Origin: an uncultured Muribaculaceae bacterium
GTDB taxonomy: Bacteria; Bacteroidota; Bacteroidia; Bacteroidales; Muribaculaceae
DNA: 22,872 bases
Reading direction: 5' to 3'
NCBI GenBank assembly: GCA_910577465.1
Contig: CAJTMM010000032.1
Location: 1 to 22,872 of the forward strand
The notes under the pieces were generated by a model that saw only the letters and a list, made by a program, of their open reading frames with translations, ran no database searches and was not told the DNA's origin. Numbering within the stretch: position 1 is the stretch's first letter; the number at the start of each line of letters is the position of its first letter. A program made the position numbers and the translations under genes. Positions 8,626 to 16,115 of this stretch are shown here, piece after piece.

Positions 8626-9450
8626 TCAGATACGTGCGCAAAAAATGTCGCAGTCGCTCCAGGCTTCGCGCAGGGTGTCTGCCAAAATGTCATTGTCGAA
8701 AATACCGAAGAGGGCTGAGCCGGATCCAGACATGGATGCGTAGAGCGCGCCGGCGTCGTAAAGCCATTGCTTGATTTCCGCGATGACGGGGTGGATTGCC
8801 GATATACCCGGTTCGAAATCGTTGACGATGTTGCCGCGCCATCTGCCGATGGGCAACGGAAGTAGTTGGGTAAGGGGAGTTGAGGGAATATGCGGTGTGA
8901 CCGAAGCGTATGCCACGGCTGTGGATACATGTACCTGCGGTTTGATGACAGCAATGGTAAGCCCTGAAAGAGATAGCTCCGGTAGCGGGGAGAGGGTGGT
9001 GCCTGTGCCGGTGGCGAGCATGGGCTTATTGTAAATAAAAAACGGGCAGTCGGCTCCTATGGATGCCGCGATACGGGCGAGGGTGTCCATGGGGAGGTCA
9101 AGCGCGAACATGTCGTTGAGGGCTGTGAGCGTAAATGCCGCATCGGCAGATCCTCCGCCGAGTCCGGCGCCGTCGGGAATAATCTTGCGTAGGTAGATGT
9201 CGACGGGTGGCAAGGGGGCAACCTCGGACAGGCTGCGGTATGCCTTCATGACCAGATTCTTTTCCGGCGGGCAGTCGACGCAGCGCCCGGATGTGTGGAG
9301 TGTGGTGGCGGTGCCTTTCGCCGGTACGATTTCGAGAACGTCGCACCATGGTATTGGAACGATTGCCGAGATGATGTCGTGGTAGGAGTCGGGTCGGCGA
9401 CGGAGAATGTTTAATCCGATGTTAATTTTGGCGTTAGGAAATACTACCAT
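8626..9450 (-). CDS. ispE: 4-diphosphocytidyl-2-C-methyl-D-erythritol kinase (IspE)
   Basis: IspE phosphorylates the 2-hydroxyl of CDP-methylerythritol with ATP in the MEP route to isoprenoid precursors. The 274-aa protein is a GHMP kinase. N-terminal AKINIGLNIL contains the conserved Lys8. The ATP loop PDGAGLGGGSADAA is at 92-105, IGADCPFF holds the likely catalytic Asp134, and the C-terminal GHMP motif MSGSGSALFG follows. Length is typical. The gene is divergent from dnaB across 106 bases containing overlapping promoter boxes. No other MEP-pathway gene is adjacent. Confidence 0.96.
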   Translation of the reverse strand: MVVFPNAKINIGLNILRRRPDSYHDIISAIVPIPWCDVLEIVPAKGTATTLHTSGRCVDCPPEKNLVMKAYRSLSEVAPLPPVDIYLRKIIPDGAGLGGGSADAAFTLTALNDMFALDLPMDTLARIAASIGADCPFFIYNKPMLATGTGTTLSPLPELSLSGLTIAVIKPQVHVSTAVAYASVTPHIPSTPLTQLLPLPIGRWRGNIVNDFEPGISAIHPVIAEIKQWLYDAGALYASMSGSGSALFGIFDNDILADTLREAWSDCDIFCARI

Positions 9451-9491
9451 GAGGATAACCGATGTTTTGAGAAATTTGGGAAGCGAAGTTA

Positions 9492-9520
9492 CAAAATTAA
9501 TCGTAAATTTGCAGAAACAA
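9492..9520 (-). promoter_or_regulatory. Probable ispE promoter
   Basis: The - strand reads TTG (9518-9520), 18 bases, then TAATTTTG (9492-9499), about 40 bases before the ispE ATG. The spacer is one base shorter than the usual 19-21. It overlaps the dnaB -7 box on the other strand. Confidence 0.55.
9504..9511 (+). promoter_or_regulatory. Possible dnaB -7 box
   Basis: TAAATTTG matches TAnnTTTG and lies 45 bases before the dnaB ATG. The nearest upstream TTTG (9475-9478) is 25 bases away, longer than usual, so the -33 element is uncertain. Confidence 0.45.
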
Positions 9521-9556
9521 CCCTGTATTTACCACATACATTATTAATATATAAAG

Positions 9557-11119
9557 ATGGATTCAGCCAAGACACCAACTTCCCGACGTAATGCCCCGAA
9601 ACATCAACCGCTATATGACTATGGCGGGCGACAGTTGCCCCGCGACAAGGATTTGGAGGAGGCTGTGCTGGGAGCATTGATGCTCGAGAAGGATGCGTAC
9701 ACGGTGGTGTGTGACATACTGAAAGCGGAGAGCTTCTATGAGCCGGTGAACCGTAAGATATATGAGGCGATACAGACTCTGGGCGCATCGCAGCAGCCTA
9801 TAGATATGCTCACTGTTACGGAGCAGCTAAGGCTGAACGGGACGCTGGAGGAGGTGGGCGGACCGGTATTCGTGTCGGAGCTGACGTCGAGGGTGGCGTC
9901 GGGTGCGCATGTTGACTACCATGCCCGAATAGTTGCCCAGAAGTATCTGGCGCGTGAGCTGATAACGTTTGCGACAGAGATAGAGAAGAAGGCATTTGAC
10001 GAAAGCAATGATGTGGATGACCTGATGCAGGAGGCCGAGGGGCGTCTGTTTGAGATATCCCAGCGTAATGTCAAGAAGGATGTGACGCAGATAGACCCGG
10101 TGATAGGTCAGGCGATAGAGCAGATTCAGGCTGCGGCGAACCGTACATCGGGCTTGAGCGGTCTGGAGACAGGTTTCCATAAACTGGACCAGCTGACATC
10201 GGGCTGGCAGAACTCGGACCTTATAATCATAGCTGCGCGCCCTGCCATGGGTAAGACGGCGTTTGTGCTTTCGATGGCAAAGAATATGGCGGTGAACTAT
10301 AATACGCCGGTAGCGATATTCTCGCTCGAAATGTCGAACCTGCAGCTTGTGAACCGATTGGTGAGCAATGTGTGCGAGCTTCCGAGCGAGAAGATAAAGA
10401 GCGGTCAGTTGTCGCCTGTAGAGTGGGACCAGCTGATGGCACGTATAAAGCATCTGTATGGTGCTCCGCTTTATATAGATGACACTCCTTCGCTGTCGAT
10501 ATTTGAGTTGCGAACGAAGGCACGACGACTTGTGCGCGAGCATAATGTGCGTATACTAATAATAGACTACCTGCAGCTGATGAATGCTTCGGGTATGAAG
10601 TTTGGCAGCCGTGAGCAGGAGGTGAGTATGATATCGCGTTCGCTCAAGCAGTTGGCGAAGGAGCTGAATATACCTATCATAGCGTTGTCGCAGTTGAACC
10701 GTAGTGTGGAGTCGCGTGGAGAGGGTAAGGACGGAAAGCGTCCGCAGCTGTCGGACTTGCGCGAGTCGGGTGCGATAGAGCAGGATGCGGATATAGTGTG
10801 CTTCATACACCGTCCGGAGTATTATCTGCGTTCGTCGACCGATGGTACTGACCGAGATATCCGCGGATTGGCAGAGTTTATTGTGGCGAAGCACCGTAGC
10901 GGTAGGGTGGATGATGTGGAGATGCTGTTCAAGGCTGAATTTGCCCGATTTGAGAACTGGAAGGATGGCGGCAGTGGCGGCTATTCGGATTCGGTGGTGG
11001 AGTCGCGGCTTAACAGCGGAGAGGGCGGCCAGCATCTGACGCCGCTCGGCAGCGCACCGCTCCAGGGGGGGACGGCGGATTTTATGCCAACGTCCACAGA
11101 TGAAGCACCACCGTTCTAA
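9557..11119 (+). CDS. dnaB: Replicative DNA helicase DnaB
   Basis: DnaB is the hexameric 5'-3' helicase of the replication fork. The 520-aa protein has the N-terminal primase-interacting domain (about 28-130, starting RDKDLEEAVLGALML), a linker, and a RecA-type motor domain. The motor has Walker A ARPAMGKT (227-234), catalytic Glu258 in SLEMS, Walker B ILIIDYLQLM with Asp337, and SQLNRSVESR. The SDLRESGAIEQDAD segment (about 399-412) and the arginine-finger region follow. The uninterrupted Walker A and B regions show that no intein is present. The Gly/Ser/Pro-rich tail (about 470-520) is typically variable. The gene is transcribed alone and ends at a clear intrinsic terminator. Confidence 0.98.
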   Translation: MDSAKTPTSRRNAPKHQPLYDYGGRQLPRDKDLEEAVLGALMLEKDAYTVVCDILKAESFYEPVNRKIYEAIQTLGASQQPIDMLTVTEQLRLNGTLEEVGGPVFVSELTSRVASGAHVDYHARIVAQKYLARELITFATEIEKKAFDESNDVDDLMQEAEGRLFEISQRNVKKDVTQIDPVIGQAIEQIQAAANRTSGLSGLETGFHKLDQLTSGWQNSDLIIIAARPAMGKTAFVLSMAKNMAVNYNTPVAIFSLEMSNLQLVNRLVSNVCELPSEKIKSGQLSPVEWDQLMARIKHLYGAPLYIDDTPSLSIFELRTKARRLVREHNVRILIIDYLQLMNASGMKFGSREQEVSMISRSLKQLAKELNIPIIALSQLNRSVESRGEGKDGKRPQLSDLRESGAIEQDADIVCFIHRPEYYLRSSTDGTDRDIRGLAEFIVAKHRSGRVDDVEMLFKAEFARFENWKDGGSGGYSDSVVESRLNSGEGGQHLTPLGSAPLQGGTADFMPTSTDEAPPF

Positions 11120-11146
11120 TGGGCTGTAAAATATCGAATTAACTAT

Positions 11147-11185
11147 AAATGCGCGGAAAGGTTAAAAAAATCCGCGCATTTTTTT
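11147..11185 (+). terminator. Intrinsic terminator of dnaB
   Basis: A perfect 11-bp GC-rich stem (11147-11157 with 11171-11181) is followed by a run of T to 11185, 28 bases past the dnaB stop. Confidence 0.9.
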
Positions 11186-11257
11186 CGCGGTTAACAAACC
11201 TTTTTCAGGTGGATGTTGTTAGAAGTATAAAATCAACATTAACCCAACTATTTAGTT

Positions 11258-12316
11258 ATGAAAAAAGCTTTATTAATGATTGCCCTCATGCTTGGATGTA
11301 TGACGGTTTTCGCACAGAAGATTGACAAGAACGAAGTGAAACAACTCAAAGCATTCTTGTCGCAGACCGCTGAAAAGGACGGAACAAATGCCAATGCCCT
11401 TAAGGTGACTAACATCAATGATATCGCCTCGATAGAGGGTGTGAAAGTAGAGAACGGTCACGTGACCGCGATAGAATGGAAGGACAAACACCTCGCAGGT
11501 GACCTTGACCTCTCGGGCTTCGAAGCACTTACGAAAGTGGATGTGTCACGTAACAAACTTAACTCGATTTCAGTTGCCGGAGATGTGGCACTTACAGAAA
11601 TCAATGCATCGCGCAATGTGCTCCGCTCGGCAGATTTCGAAGGATGTACAAGCTTGGTTAAGATTTCGGTGTACAAGAACCGCTTGACCGATATAGCCCT
11701 GAACAATGTGCCCCTTCTGAAAAACCTGAACTGCTCCAACAACTTGTTTGTGGAACTAAATGTTGCCAATTCGACTACCCTCGAAACATTGAATTGCCAG
11801 GGTAACCACTTGGAATCACTGATGGTGACCGGTTGCACCGGCTTGAAGAACCTCTATTGCGGCTACAATAAGCTGACCAGCCTTAACCTCTTCGGTGTTG
11901 AGAATCTTGCCAACCTCAATGTGGATGACAATGAAATCACTTCGATGATAGTATCAGGATTGCCTTCGCTCTCAACATTCGTATGCAGCGATAACAATAT
12001 GGTGACCTTGGGCGTACGCAACTGTAACCGCTTGATAGACCTGGTTTGCTCCTACAATGACCTTACCACTCTGGATGTAGAGGGTTGTACTAACCTGACT
12101 TTCGTAGACTGCTCGTACAACGACCTTACTACACTGAATCTCTCTAACCAGACTTTCCTGCAGCGTCTGCTTTGCAACAACAACCAGTTGAACACTCTCG
12201 ATGTATCGTTTGACAACGCATTGGTTTACGTGAACTGCCGTTACAACCTGATTACCGACTTCCGCACCATCGGATGCCAGAACTTGAGAATGGTTGCCTG
12301 CCAGTGGAACTTCTAA
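11258..12316 (+). CDS. Secreted leucine-rich-repeat protein with cysteine ladder
   Basis: The 352-aa product starts with a signal peptide (1-19, cleaved before QKIDKN) and an N-terminal cap (20-90). Twelve consecutive 21-residue repeats follow (91-342), plus a final half repeat (343-352) that ends the protein. The consensus is LxxLxCxxNxLtxLxvxgCxx. The sixth position is Cys in nine of the thirteen units (fourth to sixth, eighth to thirteenth), building a cysteine ladder like that of Listeria internalin J. Such LRR proteins usually bind proteins, but the partner is unknown. There is no lipobox, C-terminal sorting domain or membrane anchor, so it is probably periplasmic or released. It is monocistronic, flanked by the dnaB terminator and its own. 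I found no clear TAnnTTTG promoter. The function is not known. Confidence 0.9.
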   Translation: MKKALLMIALMLGCMTVFAQKIDKNEVKQLKAFLSQTAEKDGTNANALKVTNINDIASIEGVKVENGHVTAIEWKDKHLAGDLDLSGFEALTKVDVSRNKLNSISVAGDVALTEINASRNVLRSADFEGCTSLVKISVYKNRLTDIALNNVPLLKNLNCSNNLFVELNVANSTTLETLNCQGNHLESLMVTGCTGLKNLYCGYNKLTSLNLFGVENLANLNVDDNEITSMIVSGLPSLSTFVCSDNNMVTLGVRNCNRLIDLVCSYNDLTTLDVEGCTNLTFVDCSYNDLTTLNLSNQTFLQRLLCNNNQLNTLDVSFDNALVYVNCRYNLITDFRTIGCQNLRMVACQWNF

Positions 12317-12359
12317 AACTTAGTCCGGTCAGTAGACCGATGATGACAAGATAAATTAT

Positions 12360-12402
12360 CCGGCACCGTCGCCCGCAAGGCAGACGGTGCCGGTAGCTTT
12401 TT
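12360..12402 (+). terminator. Intrinsic terminator of the LRR gene
   Basis: A perfect 11-bp stem, CCGGCACCGTC (12360-12370) with GACGGTGCCGG (12383-12393), is followed within five bases by TTTTT. Confidence 0.9.
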
Positions 12403-12424
12403 ATAGCTTGAATCGGGCGGGCGA

Positions 12425-12456
12425 TTGTGATTAATCGGCAAAAATGAGTAATTTTG
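12425..12456 (+). promoter_or_regulatory. lepA promoter
   Basis: TTG (12425-12427), a 21-base spacer, then TAATTTTG (12449-12456) fit the Bacteroidetes consensus. Transcription should start near 12463, which argues against the in-frame TTG at 12461 as start codon. Confidence 0.7.
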
Positions 12457-12475
12457 TGGTTTGAAACTGAAAACT

Positions 12476-14275
12476 ATGACCGAGAAGATGAAGAATATCC
12501 GAAATTTCTGCATTATAGCCCATATAGACCATGGCAAGAGTACGCTTGCTGACCGATTGCTGGAATATACCAATACGGTGGGCGGGAAGGATATGCAGGC
12601 TCAGGTGCTTGACGATATGGAGTTGGAGCGCGAGCGCGGTATCACGATAAAGAGCCATGCCATACAGATGGATTATGAATTGGATGGCGAGCATTATGTG
12701 CTTAATCTTATCGATACTCCGGGACATGTGGATTTTTCGTATGAGGTGTCGAGGTCGATAGCGGCGTGCGAGGGCGCGCTGCTGATAGTGGACGGCTCTC
12801 AGGGTATCCAGGCACAGACGATATCCAATCTGTATATGGCGATAGACAATGACCTGGAGATTATCCCCATAATAAATAAGGTGGACCTTGACAGTGCCAA
12901 GCCTGAAGAGGTGGAGGACCAGATTGTAGACCTGCTGGGTTGTGACCGGGGATCGATAATACGTGCGAGCGGTAAAACGGGACTTGGCGTAGAGGAGATA
13001 TTGAAGGCTATCATCGAGCGCATACCGGCACCGGTGGGAGATCCGGAAGCTCCGTTGCAGGCGTTGATATTTGACTCGGTGTTCAATCCGTTCCGTGGTA
13101 TCATAGCTTATTTCAAGATTGAGAACGGAACAATACGCAAGAACGATTTCGTGAAATTCGTGTCGACAGGCAAAGAGTATCATGCTGATGAAATAGGTGT
13201 GCTCAAACTTGATATGGCTCCGCGGCAGGAGCTCTCGGCAGGAAATGTAGGTTATATAATATCGGGTATAAAGACATCGCGCGAGGTGCGTGTGGGTGAT
13301 ACGATAACCCATGTGGAAAATCCATGCGAGAAAGCTATCGATGGTTTTGAAGAGGTGAAGCCGATGGTGTTTGCCGGCGTGTATCCTATCGAGACAGAGG
13401 ATTTCGAAAATCTGCGTGCATCGCTCGAGAAATTGCAGCTCAATGATGCGTCGCTTACGTTTCAGCCGGAATCGTCGATGGCACTGGGCTTCGGTTTCCG
13501 TTGCGGATTCCTGGGACTGCTGCACATGGAGATAGTGCAGGAGCGTCTTGGTCGTGAATTTGATATGGATGTCATCACTACGGTGCCTAATGTGTCGTAC
13601 CGGGTGTATGACAAGCGCGGTGAGATGACCGAGGTGCATAATCCATCGGGATTGCCGGACGCGACGCTTATAGACCATATCGAGGAGCCGTATATCCGGG
13701 CGTCGGTGATAACGGCTGCCGAATTCATCGGGCCTATTATGACGCTGTGTCTCGGTAAGCGTGGTGAGCTTGTGAAGCAGGAGTATATATCAGGCAACCG
13801 TATGGAGATGATATTCGATATGCCACTCGGAGAAATCGTGATTGATTTCTATGACAAATTGAAGAGTATCTCCAAGGGGTATGCGTCGTTTGACTACCAT
13901 CTGCATGATTTCCGTGAGTCGAAGTTAGTGAAGCTCGACATATTGCTTAATGGCGAGAGTGTGGATGCGCTGAGTACACTTACACATGTGGACAATTCGG
14001 TGACATTCGGTCGCAGGATGTGTGAGAAGCTCAAGGAGCTGATACCGCGACAGCAGTTTGACATAGCCATTCAGGCGGCTATCGGAGCCAAAATCATAGC
14101 CCGCGAAACAATAAAGGCTGTGCGCAAGGATGTGACTGCAAAATGTTATGGCGGTGATATATCGCGTAAGCGTAAACTGCTCGAAAAACAGAAGAAGGGT
14201 AAGAAGCGTATGAAGCAGATTGGCTCGGTGGAGGTGCCGCAGAAGGCTTTCCTTGCCGTGCTGAAACTGGATTAG
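12476..14275 (+). CDS. lepA: Translation factor LepA / elongation factor 4
   Basis: LepA is a ribosome-binding GTPase linked to back-translocation and 30S assembly. From the ATG at 12476 the protein is 599 aa, the same length as E. coli LepA. It has G1 AHIDHGKS (15-22), an ERGITIKS switch region, DTPGHVDF and the NKVDLD box. EF-G-like domains II, III and V follow, then the LepA-specific C-terminus with GAKIIARETIKAVRKDVTAK and SRKRKLLEKQKKGKKR. An in-frame TTG at 12461 would add five residues but sits at or before the predicted transcription start. The ATG at 12488 (MKNIRNF) matches the start seen in many Bacteroides homologues and is equally possible. nhaA follows after 131 bases with its own promoter. 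Confidence 0.98.
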   Translation: MTEKMKNIRNFCIIAHIDHGKSTLADRLLEYTNTVGGKDMQAQVLDDMELERERGITIKSHAIQMDYELDGEHYVLNLIDTPGHVDFSYEVSRSIAACEGALLIVDGSQGIQAQTISNLYMAIDNDLEIIPIINKVDLDSAKPEEVEDQIVDLLGCDRGSIIRASGKTGLGVEEILKAIIERIPAPVGDPEAPLQALIFDSVFNPFRGIIAYFKIENGTIRKNDFVKFVSTGKEYHADEIGVLKLDMAPRQELSAGNVGYIISGIKTSREVRVGDTITHVENPCEKAIDGFEEVKPMVFAGVYPIETEDFENLRASLEKLQLNDASLTFQPESSMALGFGFRCGFLGLLHMEIVQERLGREFDMDVITTVPNVSYRVYDKRGEMTEVHNPSGLPDATLIDHIEEPYIRASVITAAEFIGPIMTLCLGKRGELVKQEYISGNRMEMIFDMPLGEIVIDFYDKLKSISKGYASFDYHLHDFRESKLVKLDILLNGESVDALSTLTHVDNSVTFGRRMCEKLKELIPRQQFDIAIQAAIGAKIIARETIKAVRKDVTAKCYGGDISRKRKLLEKQKKGKKRMKQIGSVEVPQKAFLAVLKLD

Positions 14276-14315
14276 CAAATAGCGTGTGATATAACGGAAC
14301 TAAACATACCTGTGT

Positions 14316-14347
14316 TTTGTTGGAAAAATATAGGATGTGTAAACTTG
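14316..14347 (+). promoter_or_regulatory. nhaA promoter
   Basis: TTTG (14316-14319), 20 bases, then TAAACTTG (14340-14347), one mismatch to TAnnTTTG. The implied leader is about 50 bases. Confidence 0.6.
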
Positions 14348-14406
14348 TGTCATGTCCCTTGTGAGTAAGATAAGAACGGGGACGAGAATAACTTATAACC
14401 AAAATT

Positions 14407-15813
14407 ATGTCAGACAAGGATTATAGCAGACATGCGGTGGCGGAGAATCCGTCGCATGACCATGAGCCATTTTACGCGGCGCGTCAGGCGTTGCGCCGTC
14501 ATGCCAATGGCGGTAATATATTGATTGCCGCGACTGTGTTGGCTCTAATTGTTGCCAATATACCGGCGGTGAATACGTTTTATTTCGATTTCTGGAACCA
14601 GCCGGTCCATCTTCAGGTGGGTGATTTCAACGTGTTCAGTCACGGTGGCGAACCGATGACCATGCTTGAGTTTATCAACGATGCCCTGATGGCGATATTC
14701 TTCTTCTCCATCGGGTTGGAGATAAAACGTGAGATATTGGTGGGGGAATTGTCGTCGTTCCGTCAGGCGCTATTGCCGATAATGGGTGCTATAGGCGGTA
14801 TGATATGTCCTGTGGTAATATACTTCGCGTTCAGTCACGGTACGGATTATTCCGGCGGGGCGGCTATCCCGATGGCAACTGATATAGCGTTTTCGCTCGG
14901 AGTGCTCGCGATGCTCGGCTCGCGTGTGCCTATTGCCCTGAAGATATTTTTGACTACTCTTGCCGTGGTGGATGATATAGGCGGTATTATTGTCATAGCT
15001 GTATTCTATTCAGCCCATATAGAATATATGTTGCTGATATATGCTGTGGTGCTGTTGGGCCTGCTTCTGCTTGGCTCGGTGCTGCATATACAAAGTAAGA
15101 TATTTTACCTTGGCATAGGAGGTGCGGTGTGGTTCTTATTCCTCAATTCGGGGGTGCATCCTACTATCGCCGGTGTTCTCGTTGCTTTCTGCGTGCCTGC
15201 AACACCGGTGTTCGCGCCTAAGAAGTATATCAAGACTATACGTCGTGCCATATCCAATTTCAACCAGGAGGATGACGAGACCCTGAACCGGCGTACCATT
15301 CTGGATAAAGATCAGATGAACTGGCTCAAAGAGGTGGAATCGGCATCGGATAAGGTGATTTCTCCGTTGCAGGAGCTTGAAGACTCCCTGCATGCGATAG
15401 TGAATAACTTCATCGTGCCATTGTTTGCATTTGCCAATGCCGGTATTTTCCTGCTGGATATGAATCCTGCCACGATAGTGGAGGGGATAAGTCTCGCCGT
15501 GATATGCGGTCTAATCGGTGGAAAATTCATAGGCATATTCGCGTTTTCATGGTTGACAGTGAAACTTCATCTTGCTCCTATGCCGGCTCAATGCAACTGG
15601 AAGATGTTGGCGTCTATAGCCGTGCTTGGCGGTATCGGCTTTACGGTGTCGCTGTTCATAGCCAATCTGTCGTTCTCGGCTATGGGGGCGGAGGGTATGT
15701 ATCTGCTCAATCATGCCAAGCTCGGTATCGTGGCAGGGTCGTTGCTCGCGGGTGTCATCGGATTCGTAGCACTGCATGCTGTATTGCCAAAGAGTGTCGT
15801 GCAACAAGAATGA
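14407..15813 (+). CDS. nhaA: Na+/H+ antiporter NhaA
   Basis: NhaA is an inner-membrane antiporter that exports sodium in exchange for protons and so controls pH and salt. The 468-aa protein has about 12 hydrophobic segments. Key acidic residues are present: Asp159 in PMATDIAFSLG (E. coli Asp133) and the Asp189-Asp190 pair in LAVVDDIGG (E. coli 163/164). FANAGI and GFTVSLFIA motifs occur in the C-terminal half. A charged insertion of about 60 residues (about 275-335) separates the two halves. It is commonly seen in Bacteroidetes NhaA and accounts for the extra length over E. coli's 388 aa. The N-terminal 30 residues are hydrophilic. The gene has its own promoter and ends at a perfect 15-bp terminator. 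Confidence 0.97.
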   Translation: MSDKDYSRHAVAENPSHDHEPFYAARQALRRHANGGNILIAATVLALIVANIPAVNTFYFDFWNQPVHLQVGDFNVFSHGGEPMTMLEFINDALMAIFFFSIGLEIKREILVGELSSFRQALLPIMGAIGGMICPVVIYFAFSHGTDYSGGAAIPMATDIAFSLGVLAMLGSRVPIALKIFLTTLAVVDDIGGIIVIAVFYSAHIEYMLLIYAVVLLGLLLLGSVLHIQSKIFYLGIGGAVWFLFLNSGVHPTIAGVLVAFCVPATPVFAPKKYIKTIRRAISNFNQEDDETLNRRTILDKDQMNWLKEVESASDKVISPLQELEDSLHAIVNNFIVPLFAFANAGIFLLDMNPATIVEGISLAVICGLIGGKFIGIFAFSWLTVKLHLAPMPAQCNWKMLASIAVLGGIGFTVSLFIANLSFSAMGAEGMYLLNHAKLGIVAGSLLAGVIGFVALHAVLPKSVVQQE

Positions 15814-15869
15814 TAAGAAATATATGCGGCTTAATATGCCGCTGGATATATCGTTGGAGATATTTACTA

Positions 15870-15915
15870 AAGGGTATATTCCGGTGAAAATCCGGAATAT
15901 ACCCTTATGGTTTTT
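15870..15915 (+). terminator. Intrinsic terminator of nhaA
   Basis: AAGGGTATATTCCGG (15870-15884) pairs perfectly with its complement at 15892-15906 over a seven-base loop. ATGG and a T-run follow to about 15915. Confidence 0.9.
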
Positions 15916-15965
15916 GTGTGAGTTTCTTATAAATCAGATTTTTGGAGTGATTTTTTGTTAATCCC

Positions 15966-15996
15966 TTTGGATTTTCACATTTTTATGTTAATTTTG
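15966..15996 (+). promoter_or_regulatory. Promoter of the two-component operon
   Basis: TTTG (15966-15969), a 19-base spacer and TAATTTTG (15989-15996) match the Bacteroidetes consensus exactly. The predicted start near 16003 gives a leader of about 113 bases. Confidence 0.75.
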
Positions 15997-16115
15997 ACGC
16001 GAAGTGTTAATTGTGCGGTTTATTTATTTGAAAAAATCGCAACAATTATACTTTTTAATTGTTAACATAATAAAGATTAAAAAAATCAAATCCCGATTCG
16101 GGTACGGTATAGAAG

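Larger units (their letters stand above)
15814..16115. other. Intergenic region between nhaA and the sensor kinase
   Basis: This 302-base gap holds the nhaA terminator (15870-15915) and a canonical promoter for the kinase (15966-15996). The AT-rich leader includes an 11-base palindrome, CCCGATTCGGG (16092-16102), 13 bases before the kinase start. I see no convincing gene in it. Confidence 0.7.

Noticed and set aside
8806..8822. GGTTCGAAATC, like a tRNA T-loop
   Set aside because: It lies inside the ispE coding frame, and no matching acceptor, D or anticodon arms surround it.
9827..10543. 238-codon open frame opposite dnaB
   Set aside because: It is a shadow of dnaB with no signal, motif or promoter.
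9557..11119. Intein in dnaB
   Set aside because: Helicase motifs are contiguous and the length is normal, so no intein is present.
12431..13678. 415-codon open frame on the - strand opposite lepA
   Set aside because: It is antisense to a highly conserved gene, and the His/Arg/Tyr-rich translation is typical of a shadow frame.
15776..15961. 61-codon open frame after nhaA
   Set aside because: It runs through the nhaA terminator hairpin and has no signal peptide, promoter or family resemblance.
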